Shown: positions 13,235-25,410 of the stretch, piece after piece
How positions within the stretch are numbered: the first letter of the stretch is position 1
Layout of the letters: every line of letters starts with the position of its first letter
The notes under the pieces: model-generated
What the model saw: the letters and a program-made list of their open reading frames with translations, nothing else
Database searches by the model: none
What the model was told of the DNA's origin: nothing
Assembly (NCBI GenBank): GCA_030063045.1
Contig: JAQSEB010000251.1
Coordinates: 31,241 to 95,240, forward strand
Origin: Pratylenchus scribneri
Taxonomy: Eukaryota; Nematoda; Chromadorea; Rhabditida; Pratylenchidae
Direction: 5' to 3'
Length of the DNA stretch: 64,000 nucleotides
Made by a program: the position numbers and the translations under genes

Positions 13235-16200
13235 TCATTTCTTCCCTGGAATCACCACATCCGTAACCACCTCGTAATGAACATTACCCACAAATTCAAC
13301 AAAACAAGTAGGACGGTCCATGTCCTGGGTACCTCTAAATGTAAATCTCTATAGCAGAATTTAAGCTTTAAAAAATAGTCTTAACCATTTCATTTCTACT
13401 TGGGCAATATATTTCCCAGGCATAATCATAGCCATCATTCTGCCTTTCTTGAGCCGTTTTTCGGTGACATGAGACAAAATTTAAGCCATAAAGTAGGGAT
13501 GCAGCCACCAGGTCGAAATTGCACCCCCACTTCCATGTTTCACCGGCATGATTGGCCGAATTCATACAATTCTCAATCCGGCGCTCAAGTTCATCCGGAT
13601 TATAATAAGCAATCCACCAACCGCATTCCTCCCGCCCATTCTCATATTCCCTTTTTTCATTCAGCAAAAAACGTTGAATGTCCTGACGGATTTTAATGTG
13701 GTTTTCCTGGCAACCTTAAATTCTTTTTTTTTTAAATTTTTTTAAAAATATTTTACCCGTCAATATTTGAGAAATGGACCTATAGCAACAATTTCCGTCC
13801 CCTGTAATTCCATTTCCTTTCTCAAAACTGGTAGATTCTGGTGTCGCATTTGATTGAAATATCTTATTCATATTTGATGGATAAAACCAATCATTTCCTG
13901 AAGCAACCTTTTTTTCAGTTAAAGCAAAAAAACTTACCCATAGTATAATTCCATCTTAAACAAAAATCCTTCACATAATTTCTGTCCGGGGGATTGAAAA
14001 CCAAATCTTGCATCGGGCCATTACCCACACCCAAAAATTCCGGAAAATAATCGTCCTCTTCATCTTTCTTCCCGTGTTTCACTTCATTCTCTTCATTATC
14101 TTCTTTTTTAAGCCTTCCTCCTTCGAATAATTCATATCCTTCATAATCATCACCAGCATAAAAATCAAATCCGTCGTCAATATCAATATCATCTAATTCT
14201 TCTTCTGATTGAATTTTTCCACTAATATCATTCGTATCTCCTTCCAACACATTTGTAATCTTATCAAGTAAATCCTTTTCTTTTGGGATATCCTTGGGCA
14301 TAATATAAAGAAATGCAGTGTAGATACAACTTGCACGCGCCTTTTTTGCCAATTCTTCAATTTTTGCTTTGTAAAAATCATCCATGCAAAAAACCGCCAC
14401 CAAAAATACAGAATTTTTCACACAAAGGTCGATTTCTTTTTTAATTTCCTCAAAAGCCACTTTTTTATCAAAATCCGTTACTCTCATTGGTTTAGCCAAT
14501 TTTCCTTTCGACAAAAAGACCGTTTGTAACACATGCCGGCGACTAAATTATAATTAATGAAAAAAATAAAGACAAAAAACCAATTATGAAAATCGACACC
14601 GATCAATATACAGCTCCACCTTTTTTTTTCAGGGATCCGATCCATAGCAAAAATAGAATTATCATTCAGTACTGGTGTTTTTTTCGGGCTTGGGAACATT
14701 TCTAAAATTTATCGAATTAGCTACCGTAAAAATTTTTCGTTAACCTTCTACTTTCAAATAAATGTCATCATATTCATGGTCCTCTTGAATTTTAGTATTT
14801 TTTTTTCCAATTACCAAATCTTTTTTCGGCCTTTCCTATAAAAACACTAATTTTAAAACCATTTTTTCTATCAAATAACCTTTCTTTTCGCTTCCTTTAT
14901 AGATATGCCGACATCGTTGACTTCAACCAATTGGTAGCTGAGCAGCGAAAGAACGTAATGGATTGCATAAATCAATTCATCTTCATTGAATTCAGGCCCA
15001 TTTGCTGCAAACCAGTTCTCAAATGATGGAAATAAGGTTAATTAATATATTAATAAAACCTCAAAATTTTCTAAATTGTCTTTAATAGTTCTGTCAACTT
15101 TTTCATAGACTTTATTCCTGGGTTTATAGGGGGCTCCATTTAATAGTTTAACAATACGCGCATCACATTCTGAGCTCATTCGTTGAAGCCAAGGTATAAA
15201 ATTTTGCACTTTGGGATGGAGTATTGCCCGAGGATCCCTATAAAATCAAAAAAATTTTTGTTAAAAAATTCCTAAAACTTTTTAAGCGAAGAATGATAAC
15301 TTTCTGCCGGGTTCGTTGTACGAACCCGGCCCAATTTATTGAAGTCCCAAATCGTTCCTTCTTTTCGAAGCCATTCCTTTTGCATATATGCAATAAATTC
15401 ATTCCATTCCTCATTCACAACCAATTCAAAATTGAAGGGGCATATCTTTATTTTTTGCCAAAAATATTCCACAACTTTTTTGGGAAGAAGTGGCAATGCC
15501 AGAAATTTTCGAATCTTAATTTTTATTTTTTTACAAACAAAGAAACAAATAAACCAATTTCCAAAATGGTCCTCGTTCTCTCTTTTCGATTGTGTAAATC
15601 TTGAACATATTTGGGCAATTTTTCCTTAGATGGAGCAATACGGCTTTCACATAGTGAAATAAACATCCATGAAGGATGTTTTTCCCAAAAACATTTTCTA
15701 TGGCCGCCATTTCGGCTCGTTCATAATCAGTGTGGATACGGTTAATGACAAAATCTTTAGCAAATTGTTTTGAAGCTTGCAAAATATTCTGACGCCAAAT
15801 ATTCAAAAAATCAGAATATTGTTCAATTTGTCTAAAAAATATAGAAATTTTTTATTTTTTTCCAGACCTTTTTTCCATAAGGCACCATCCCAACGTGACC
15901 CACTCTCCTTCCTCATTTCTTTCTTTAGAATAAAGCCCGTGAACACTAAATAATTGGTAGAAACCAATAGGTGCCACTGAGAACGTGCCATCCATCACAA
16001 AAATTTGACAATCTAAGGCCATTTTTATTTGCCATTCAGAAAAAAATGCAATAATCCCCAAATCCGCATTCGATAATCTCAACCATCTTTAAAAAAAAAA
16101 CTATTAATTTCTTAAATTTTCAGAAACAAAAGCGCTGGATGTGCATTGAGCAGACAGCAGAGTGCAACAACAAACAATTGGAGTATATTTCCGGTAAATT

Positions 16201-17397
16201 CATATTTTAAACAAAATTAATTTCCCAAAAAATTAAAAATCAAATGGACGAGGATGGCCTTGACAACAATGTGCGATAGGTGTGGTTAATTAGACAACAT
16301 CATTAAATTTTAATTTTACAGATGAGTGCATATTTTGTGCTTCGTTGATTGCATTTTGAGGTTTGCAAATTAAAAACTCACCTATGAGAGTCATCAATGT
16401 CCATTCCCAATTCTAACCGATGAGCACCCAATCTCGTTATTTGCAATTCCCTCGGTAGATCATATGGATTTTTGAAGGCAATATTAGACTTTTGTCTTCT
16501 TTTTTGGTAACTTGAACGTGCAGTTTTCCAGTCAGGATAATTGCTTGAAAAAGAATCTGGCCCTTCCATAGTTTTATCAAAAATAGCATCTTGTTTCAAA
16601 ACCATGTCAAGACCCTGTTAATTAATATAATTTTATTTTCAGTTTCATTTTATGCAATTGGCACTGGATTGCCCAGCATCGTAAAATTTAATAAGGTCAG
16701 TCAAATTTTGATTAAAAAAATTACCTCACTCCACAGCAATTTTGGGTTACTCTGAGCATTTTTAGCAATTTTTTTCCTTTGTTGGCGGTCCACATCACCC
16801 GCCTTCAATTTAGAATAATAAGTCCCAATGCATCTAGGATCATGGCTTAATTTTCGATCAACAATTTTATCCGAGCATATAGTCAATTTTGCACAAATTG
16901 AGGACCTTAAAAGTAATTAAGCAAAAATTTAAAAATCTGATTAACCCAAATTTTTCACAATCCAAGCACGTATAATATTTGGTATCTTTATATTGGTGTC
17001 GAAAACTAAAAACAGAATTTTTAAAATTTTCTTAATCAATAAACCGGAATTTCCTCCAGTTATTTTCGCCATTTTTGCCAACCAAAAGCATATTCTCATT
17101 ATCATACTTAGAAATCGCCGTTTCAAATCTGATTTCATCAGTTTCTGGCACATCATTTGCAGAAGCCTGTATTTTAAAATATTGGAATAAAAATAGATTG
17201 AAAACCTTTTTTATTTCTGCCAAATATTTGTATAATGTTGTTAAGGAGATGGTTATCCCCTTTTTTCGCAATTCACCATTAAATTCACTGGCCGATTTAA
17301 TAGTCCCCTTTTGGTAAAAATGTAGCAAAACTCTAACTGTAGGATTTTTTAAAAATTCCATAAATTTTGATTTATCCATTTTAATTTGTGATTCCAT
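13235..17397 (-). CDS. MULE transposase fused to OTU cysteine protease
   Basis: Probably cuts and joins the element ends in the nucleus. Sixteen exons, 5' to 3': 17206-17397, 17045-17166, 16946-17005, 16725-16905, 16382-16614, 15868-16086, 15555-15831, 15279-15514, 15060-15237, 14880-15017, 14745-14835, 14581-14701, 13938-14542, 13757-13897, 13386-13714, 13235-13348, together 3237 bp, 1078 aa, one frame. Domains: FLYWCH-like zinc finger at residues 95-160 (YYTCLDCEKFG, then Cys and HDPRC); MULE DDE domain at 263-505 (Asp295 in MDGTFSVAPIGFY, Asp371 in HTDYERA, RTTNPAESYHSSL with Glu499); an acidic spacer; C-terminal OTU domain at 890-1078 with Asp918/Cys921 in GDGNCCYRS and His1065 in VHYEVV. 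All catalytic residues expected of both enzymes are present. What the OTU domain does here (removing ubiquitin from host or self, or maturing the protein) is unknown. Confidence 0.88.
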
Positions 17398-18603
17398 TTC
17401 AGATTCTGCTCCTGCCAGCTGCCAAATCAAAGTTACGGTTTGATTAATTTAATAAAAATAAAGCAAAAAATAAATAAAAGCATCGGGCGATGCGATTCTA
17501 AACTAAAATGTTATCAGACGACTCGAAAGAGCAATGGTTAATAATAAAATTAAGATGCTAGAAAATTTCGCCAAAAGATAGTTTAAGACATGGTTTTCGG
17601 CAATTTACAAGGGTAAAACCAAAAATGACTTTTTCGGAATATGCTTTTTTTGGTATTAAACCGTTTTCGATTCATTTTTTAAAAGATGATTAGCTAGCAA
17701 AAACATGATTTAATTCAATTATGAATTTTTCTGCAAAATGTTCAAAACATTAAAAATAAAAATTTTGCTTCTGGCTTTGTTTTGTCGAATTTATTAGATT
17801 GGCCAATGGACATTGCTGGTTGTGGTTGCTGCCTTGTCGATGATGGCTAATAAAAGGTTTGTCATTTCAAGCTTGTCTAAAGCTTTGAACTTTTCCATTC
17901 CCCATATTTAATCAATTCCAACATAATAAACATAGAAAAAATTGGTAAATGTAGAGAAAAAAAAAAGTTGACAGATTAGGAACTTCATCAAACTCCCTTT
18001 TTCCATTCTTTTTTCGGCTTTTCATTTTATCTGAACTTTCCAACTTTAAATTGAGCATAGGAAAACAAATTGGGTAAAACATAAATAATAGGCAGAGAAT
18101 AAAAAAAGGACGAACGAAATAGATTATCGGCTTTATCAACCTTTCCCTCTTCCTTCTCCCCTTAGCTTTTCCATGATTCATCATTTTTCAATTCAGCATC
18201 AACCGGCGGTCATGGCACAGGCAAGGAAGCAATATTCGAGGGACAAATATGCTGCTGAAGTAGAGCGAAATGAAGGCAAAGCAAGAGATGAATAAGGGAT
18301 GGCCCCTATCCATCCAATGAATGATATTTTTAATTTTTATTTTAAATGAATAAATAAAACATTAAAAAATTACTAATGTCCATAATTCATTATTTTTATT
18401 TCAATTTTCCATTCATTTATCTTTAAAGACTGGTTCTAAGGAATTTCAGCTAGAATATGTAATATCTGAAAAATTATAAATTTAGTTGAATGCTTAAAAA
18501 TAGAATTTCCTTTAATTCCAATTTTAAAATTAAATTTCTATTTTAAAAAATTAGAATTACGATACTTTATTTATTTTTTTAAATTGGCATTCTGTTTGGC
18601 GGG

Positions 18604-18672
18604 AAATTTAAAAAAAGTGAAAAATTTTGCGGAACGCGCTAAAGTGCAAATTTTGCACAATGCGCCAACCCC
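18604..18672 (-). repeat. MULE right terminal inverted repeat
   Basis: Read on the minus strand it begins GGGGTTGGCGC and runs into the 53-bp block shared with the left end. The flanking GTGACTGGT at 18673-18681 matches the left flank; a second copy of the same motif follows at about 18689-18697, so the target was itself a small direct repeat. Confidence 0.9.
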
Positions 18673-18681
18673 GTGACTGGT

Positions 18682-19075
18682 GAGTGGTGACTGGTGAGTA
18701 AAAAAGCTTTTTGATTTGATGCTTGCTGTTTAGAATTGAGCCCAGAGCACGGATTCCGGATCCGTACGGATTCATACGGATCTGTAGTCCCGGAATCCGT
18801 ATATTTTTCAATATTTTCAAATCCGTACGGATCCGTGTTTTTCTAATCCGTAGTCCGTAATCCGGTCAGCAGGACGATTTTCAATTCGCCCGGCTTTATA
18901 GTTTAGATAGAACAACAAACAACCTCATTTTTGTGAAAAATTTATCAGCAGCAGTTTAAAAAAGTTGATTAAAAAGCAATTTTGGCTTCAAACAAATTTT
19001 AAGCAAATAAAAGTGATTGCAATTTTGTTCCCTCCTATTATTCATTATAATAATTGTATTTCGTTGATTTTTCAG
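18682..19075. other. Spacer with palindromic CCGTACGG repeats, upstream of ankyrin gene
   Basis: 18750-18864 is packed with variants of ATCCGTACGGAT and its partial palindromes (for example near 18760, 18821 and 18848), unlike the AT-rich surroundings. In style it resembles the simple-repeat cores of the hAT-type MITEs at 26730 and 39062, but matching ends and a target duplication were not found. The rest probably includes the ankyrin gene promoter. Confidence 0.5.
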
Positions 19076-20814
19076 ATGGAAAAAATAAATAAAATTACAA
19101 ATAATAATAGTAAGCTTTTTCCTTTATTAAATTCTATATATTTTTTCATTTAAGGGGCAAATTCAACTCCATCTCCGCCCATTTTTCGCTCTCCTGCTCA
19201 TGGTTATAGCAAATCAATTCTCTCAGCAATCAAAGGCATTCCTTATGAGGTTTTTTCACTTTGCATATTGAGCTAATTTTAACTAAAATTAAGCCATCCA
19301 GTGGAGACACAAGCCGTTCTTCTGAAAATTCTTCAGCCATGCAATCGCCAATCAACATACCAGAAAATATTAATCAAAATGCGGAGCATGGGATACGAAG
19401 GGCGGAAACAACAATTTTAAAAATAAAAGTTGGTAAATTCAACGAGGATGAAGTAAATAAAACGGCGGAAAAAACCGAAGAAGAACTGACAACTACGGAA
19501 AATAAAAAACATCGAGAACGCCGTTCAATTTCATGTGATAACGCAATCATTCCGACGGCACAAATTGATATTGACAAAAATGAAATCACCAATTTAAGCA
19601 GATCCATCCAGGTTAATTAAAAATTATGACCTACAATTTATGAAAAAAACAAATTTAAGAATATTCTCTCGTTAGCTACTTACATTTTTCATTATCCATA
19701 CAGTTAGACCTAATTTATAAAATATATTGAGGCAAGAAATTCATAATAATATCACCCTAAATTGATTTAGAAAACCCAGAGCGTGAACATGATCAATTTG
19801 GTTGCATCATCATCAGCACGGAAACTTCCATTCTTTGCCTCCCCATTGCCTGGATGCTCCATTGCCTCATCCCGAGTAGCTTCAATACATTCCATTCAAT
19901 CCACATCTGCTGCTTCTACTGTACCAACTCCAACTAATGAAGGCAGAATTCCTCGTTCCCCCTCTGCAGCCAGTAGTTATTGTTCAAAAGAGGATAAAAG
20001 CACAACTGAGTTGCCCAAAATTCCGATCACCATTTTTATCAAAGCTCTCAATGCTTGTTCTAATGGAAAAGTGCAAGAATTGCATCAACTCGTCGGAGAA
20101 TATGTACGTTCTCTCAAAAATTATAATTAAATTTTTATATTATTTCAGCCCGAATTAATAACATATCAATATCCGAATTGTTTTCGTCTAAGTTGCCTCC
20201 ATATTGTTGCCAAGGCAGGCGATATAATAACAGCAAAATTTTTGCTCAAATCCGGTGCAAATGTGAATGCAAAGGATGATGTATGTTCGCAAACTTGCAT
20301 TATATATTCATTTTTGAAATATCAAATATATAATTTAGACTTGGGCGACACCATTGCATTTTGCTGCAAAGGCGGGACAGCTTGAGATGGTCAGATTCCT
20401 GCGCGAAAAAGGTATTTTATTCTAATGAAGAAATGAAATTTGTAATTTCCCACCAAAATTGTAATTTCCCACCAAATTAAATAGGCGCCGATTCCACAAT
20501 TCGTGATGCACACGGTCGCCTTTACACTGCCTATTTACCAGTAGCTAGTCAGATGAAACAATTGCAAAGTGCAACATTGAAACCACCTAAAACGAACAAA
20601 CAATGGGATTTTGGCATCGAGGAAGGTACAGTATATACTCATCATTAATCACACTTTTCCTATTCATTTCCCAATTTTTTTTTCCTCAGATTTGGGCAGC
20701 AACGGTGGTCATTTTCAACATTCATTGACATTGGCCCCTTCTCGCTTCAATCACAGTTTCAGTTCGTTCCGGAAACCAATCAGTCGAGTGCGCGATTTAC
20801 TTTGCAGAAAATAA
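19076..20814 (+). CDS. Ankyrin-repeat protein, unnamed
   Basis: Exons 19076-19109, 19155-19249, 19294-19611, 19771-20103, 20149-20280, 20339-20411, 20485-20625, 20690-20814; 1251 bp, 416 aa, one frame. The first ~270 residues are Ser/Thr/Pro-rich and probably disordered. From about residue 262 come two clear ankyrin repeats (LSCLHIVAKAGDIITAKFLL, SGANVNAKDDTWATPLHFAAKAG), then GADSTIRDAHG of a third. The C-terminus is short and basic. Ankyrin repeats bind proteins; there is no catalytic domain, so a scaffold or regulatory subunit is likely, partner unknown. I do not recognise the orthologue. TTTTTCAG lies directly before the ATG, compatible with a trans-splice site. Intron 6 holds a direct 18-bp duplication (TTGTAATTTCCCACCAAA) just before its acceptor. 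Confidence 0.82.
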
Positions 20815-21464
20815 TTGCATCGAATAAAATATAAATTCGGATCAAAATTCTTTTTTTATAAACTTATATTACAAAGAATTTATTAAATGATAAATTATTG
20901 TTTCAATCTATTCATCAAACAAAGTAAACATGGTCGCGTAAGATAGTGATAATAACACTTTATTTATAGAATCTTGGTTTGCAATTTTATCGTTAAAACT
21001 TGTAATTCTGGTCCTCAAGAATTACCGTAACCACCCCTCCCTTTTAAGAATCACTTGAGTTGTTTTGAAGCCATTTTAGTTTGTTTCCGCGTTTAATTCC
21101 CACAATTTATTCATCATTCATCCACATCTATTAAAAATTCTATTGGTCATCCGAATATTGGTCCCCGCATTTTTGTTACAAAAGCAATTATCGAAAATTG
21201 TATAGCTTTTGTATATAAAATGACGGCGACCTCATAAATTTGGCCCATTCTATCATAATTTAATGCTTGTTAAATGCTAATCCACGATTATTAATGTCAA
21301 CCAAGCATAAAAATTCATCTTCACAAAAAATTGTACATATTCCACACTGACAAATTTATTCAATGGTAAAATCAGTTTTTTATAATAAAGATTTATTAAA
21401 TATTTTAAGGCAGGATAAAATTTACATTTTCTACAGGCATATTATTATTCATATCACATCAAAT
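20815..21464. other. Convergent spacer, no gene seen
   Basis: 650 bp of AT-rich sequence between the 3' ends of the ankyrin gene (+) and MCCC2 (-). No ORF, repeat or RNA gene recognised. Confidence 0.6.
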
Positions 21465-24400
21465 TTACATTCGGAAAACACTATATTTGGTATCCATCTG
21501 TTTTCGTTTTTCAGCCTTATATCCGACTAATGTTGCTTGCAATGCCAGGCCCAGCACCTTGCGAGTATCAACGGGATCAATTACACATGGAAAAATTTTT
21601 TTGGGAATTTTTTAAATACTATAAATAAAAATACAAACCATCATCCCAAATTCTTGCGGAAGCAAAATATGGTGATCCCTCGTGTTCGAAACGTTCCAGA
21701 ATGGATTGCTTGAATTTTTGTTCTTCCTCCTCGCTCCAATTTTTCCTTTCTCGTTGAACTTGGGCCAATACATTTGCTGCTTGCTCTCCGCCCATCACCG
21801 AAATCCGAGAATTTGGCCACATGAACAAAAATCTGTTCAAAAATGTCGGGAAATGTATTAGCTTATGGATTTTATAAGATATCATCAATAGATAAATTAA
21901 AGAATAAATAGTTTATTTAGAGTATTAGGGTTGCTTAGCTATAGCTACCGTACCATAAAATATGCCAATTTATTTGGGCCTTTTTATTGAGTGCGCTATC
22001 CATATGCGCCTTCCCCCTTCTTGCTCATTCTCCCATCTCCCCCTATAGCTATCGGTCGGATTATCCTACATTCATTTCTTTTTCAACTGTGGCTCAAATA
22101 ATAAATGGGTTGTGAATGGACACCGTATACTAATGAAATGGAACGAGTAATCTGTTCAAAAATTTCTCTATATGCGATTGATGCCTATTTTATTAATTTA
22201 CTTGTTGAAAATTTTCTTTACCTAGGGGAATAAGCCCTGCCGCACATTCCATAATTACCTGCAAGAATGAGATGAGAATTGATAAAAGGAAAATTTAAAT
22301 ACCGGCTCCATATGATCCACCTAGATTAATATGGGAATGGGAAATATTGAAAAATAATGAATAAATTGAGGAAAATTGTAATTTACCAATTAATAAAGTC
22401 AATTTGGGAATATTGGCACAGCAGGCGACTGCAGTTACCATTTTAGCACCTAAAAAAATAAATAATTTAATTAAATTAAAAAGAAAATTTAGAAGAATCA
22501 ATATTTATTAAAATTTGTTGTTGTTTTTTTTCTTGTTACTTGTTTTATTTATTTTTTTCTGTTTAAAATTTGTTCTTCAGAAACTCATTTATCAAAAAAT
22601 ACCATGTTTAGCAATGCCACCAGCTTCTGCGTCTCTATTAAAAATAAGAAAAAGATTAATGTTTTGAAAAAGAGAAAAACGAAAAACCTGCCAACCATGA
22701 ATCCGGTGATATTCTATAATAAATTGACGGTCATATAATATTTCCTATCAGAGGATAAGGGTGTAGAGTTTTTTATTTGTAAAATTGAAATAAAAATTAA
22801 TTTTTAGGTAGAGGCTGATGGTTTAATAAAATAAGAGTATTTTTTTAGCAAAAAATTACAATGAAAATGAAAAGAATTAAGTGCCTACAAATAACCTGAA
22901 GGAAAATGAGCGGAATTTGGCGTTGACAACAAAGCTCCACAAAGTGAGCACCTTTCATTGCTGACTCGCTGAATAGAACACCATTGTTGCCTGAAAGTAA
23001 ATGGATTCAAACAGATGTTGAATTACTTGCTCAAGGCTAAATTGGCGAACTAACTCACCTATGATGCCGACAATAACGCCAAAGAGACGAGCAAATCCAG
23101 TGACGAGCGTATCGCCATACAACTAAATTAATGTTATTCATTTGCATCAATCCTAACAAAAAATCTTTCCGAAATTTTTTTTATTTATTTTCCCATGGAA
23201 TTTTGTTTCTATCCCCATTCTAACTTGTTTGAACTCATCGAATCGTGATCCATCAACCAGTCGAGCAATCACTTCGCGCACATCATAAGCTTTTTTGTTG
23301 TCGGCCGCCCCAACAATTCCGTAAATTTCATTGGCTTAAAGAGGAGGGTATTTTCAGAAACTAAAAAGATATAGACCTGGATAAAGAGGTTCTTCAACGG
23401 ATGTTTCACTGGGAAATAAATGTTGAGGTGGGAGACCGGAGACAATTTGTCGCGTCAATGTTAATGCATGGCGGTCATCCAAGGCAAAATAATCAGTAAC
23501 TCCACTTCGTCGACAATGTAGATTTGCTCCGCCTAATTCTTCTGCACTAATCTGAAAAAAGACAAATTCAAATATTTGAATATTTGCATTTTTTAAAATT
23601 ATAAGCATTCTTAAATAATTTTTGATTAAGATTTTATATTTTCGAAATTAATTAGTAGATAAAGTAAAAGATAAGGAAGTGGATCTATTCTTAATGTGCG
23701 CAATTTTTTAAAAGACAAAAAATGCTTCAGAGCCAACCTCTTCGCCAGTTGCTGTAAAATAAGAAAGAAATTAATGCTTTGATGAAGGAAAAACGAAAAA
23801 AAAACCTGCTTTGACCAGATAAGGTCCGCCCAGATAGACGGTACCTCTTCCTTGCACTATTATCTGGAAAGAAATTTACTCTAGCCAAACAATCCTTTCT
23901 CCTCACCGATTGGTCGGACATTGCTAAAAGTAAATGGAATGAAAAGTATGCCGAATTGTTTGCCCAAGGCAAAAAAATACTCACCAGGGATGTAAGCGCC
24001 CCCCGCTGTGCACGAGCTGAAAAAATTGTTATTATAATAATTCATTGTTTTCATAAATATTTATTAAATTATTATTGGGTTTTTATAGATTTTTAAATTG
24101 TTTCTATAATAATAAATTAATTCAAATTACCCACCCCATTATGACGGCTATTTGAGGTATGCCTTCTGCTGACATTGTTGCTTGATTAAAGAAAATCCGA
24201 CCGAAATGTTCTCGATCTGGGAACTTTAAGATAAAAAAATTTGAATATTTTTTTGTTTATAATAATGAGCAAAAAGTACATACCACATCCGATTGTCTGG
24301 ACAAATTAGCACCTCCCGAATCCACTATATAAATGCAAGGAAGCCTGGAAATTATATTTTTTAATGTAATTTTGATTGAAAATATAACTTTGTTTTTCAT

Positions 24401-25201
24401 GGGATAATAAGTAAAAATTGTAATATTTAAAAGTACCCGTTTTCCTTAGCAATTTCCTGAGCTCGCAAATGTTTTTTTACGGTAATTGGATAATATGTGC
24501 CACCCTTAATTGTTTTAAAATATTTTAAAAATTGATAAAATAACACCTTGACGGTAGCATCATTGGCAACAATAACACAAATTCGGCCAGATATGAGTCC
24601 GAGGCCAGTTATAATCCCGCCAGCTGGTACTTCCTCCTTCTCGTAAAGTTTGTAACCGGCCAACTGAGAGAATTCCAAAAATGCACTGCCACGATCTAAA
24701 ATGAAATTTACGACAAATTAAATTGATTTTTGTAATATTTATAATTAAAAAAACGTTAAAAATGATTTGCGCAATAAAAAATTATTTTGTATAAATTTTA
24801 ACAAATTTTTTAATATTTAAATACCGATTAGATGTTCAATTCGCTCTCTAGCAAGCAATTTTCCTCTAGTTTTATGCCTTTCCAACACCGATTTATCAAT
24901 CAGCTTTGCTCCAACAATCGAGTCAATAATTGATTTGAATTCAGAGACATGTAAAAATGTTAATGTTTTTAAAATCAAGTAAATTCGAACTGTTGCAAGC
25001 ATTTCTTTTCCACTTTTACGAAAATCGCTTGAGCTTGAATCAACATGTGATTTAAGGACAGGCCATTTTTGAATGGATTTTGATTGTTGAAATATGGCAG
25101 CAGATCCGACAAATCTATGAGCGAATTTGAATATAATTGTTTAAAAATAACATAACATACTTATTGTGAAAAATAATTGGTATTTTATTCCTCCATATCA
25201 T
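21465..25201 (-). CDS. mccc-2: Methylcrotonoyl-CoA carboxylase beta subunit
   Basis: Carboxyltransferase half of the mitochondrial biotin enzyme that carboxylates 3-methylcrotonyl-CoA in leucine breakdown. Twenty-one exons, 5' to 3': 25161-25201, 24825-25114, 24547-24695, 24437-24504, 24284-24344, 24135-24223, 23985-24016, 23907-23923, 23806-23863, 23738-23751, 23377-23551, 23225-23334, 23059-23122, 22896-22990, 22688-22713, 22603-22634, 22387-22449, 22303-22320, 22222-22258, 21639-21832, 21465-21583; 1752 bp, 583 aa (human 563). Diagnostic strings: [106 protein letters not shown]. The start is basic and hydrophobic, as for a mitochondrial targeting peptide. The last intron has a GT donor but a TG, not AG, acceptor if the frame is to hold. 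AG precedes the ATG by 1 nt; S1P lyase ends 209 bp upstream. Confidence 0.92.
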
Positions 25202-25410
25202 CCTGTATAACATTTTTTTATTAATGTGTTTGTCGATTGTCCTATAAATAAATTTTATTTAATTAACACTTTTTTCAATTAATTGATAATTTTGAGTCAT
25301 ATTGAACTTCATAAAATGTATTTGGTCTTTCTATCTTGTTTATTCAAAAAGTAATTGTGTGAAAATGAAAAAGGAAATAAAATGTTTTTGATTTCAGAGT
25401 TTTTATGAAA

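Larger units (their letters stand above)
12541..18672 (-). mobile_element. Complete Mutator-like (MULE) DNA transposon with OTU-containing gene
   Basis: A 6132-bp element bounded by inverted repeats and a 9-bp direct repeat GTGACTGGT (12532-12540 and 18673-18681), the length typical of MULE target duplications. A 53-bp core of the terminal repeats is identical (12557-12609 against 18604-18656 inverted); the outer 16 bp are less alike but both begin GG(T/G)G. The single gene on the minus strand (13235-17397) is uninterrupted over 16 exons. Perfect flanking repeats and an intact ORF mark a recent, possibly still active copy. It lies between METAP2 and the ankyrin gene and breaks neither. 17398-18603 and 12610-13234 are non-coding flanks of the element. 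Confidence 0.92.

Noticed and set aside
17912..18184. 90-codon minus-strand ORF in the MULE right flank
   Set aside because: Hydrophobic and Lys-rich low-complexity translation, outside the transposase exon chain.
23727..23984. 85-codon minus-strand ORF with MSDQSV near its centre
   Set aside because: It reads through MCCC2 introns 7-9; the conserved protein uses separate small exons here.
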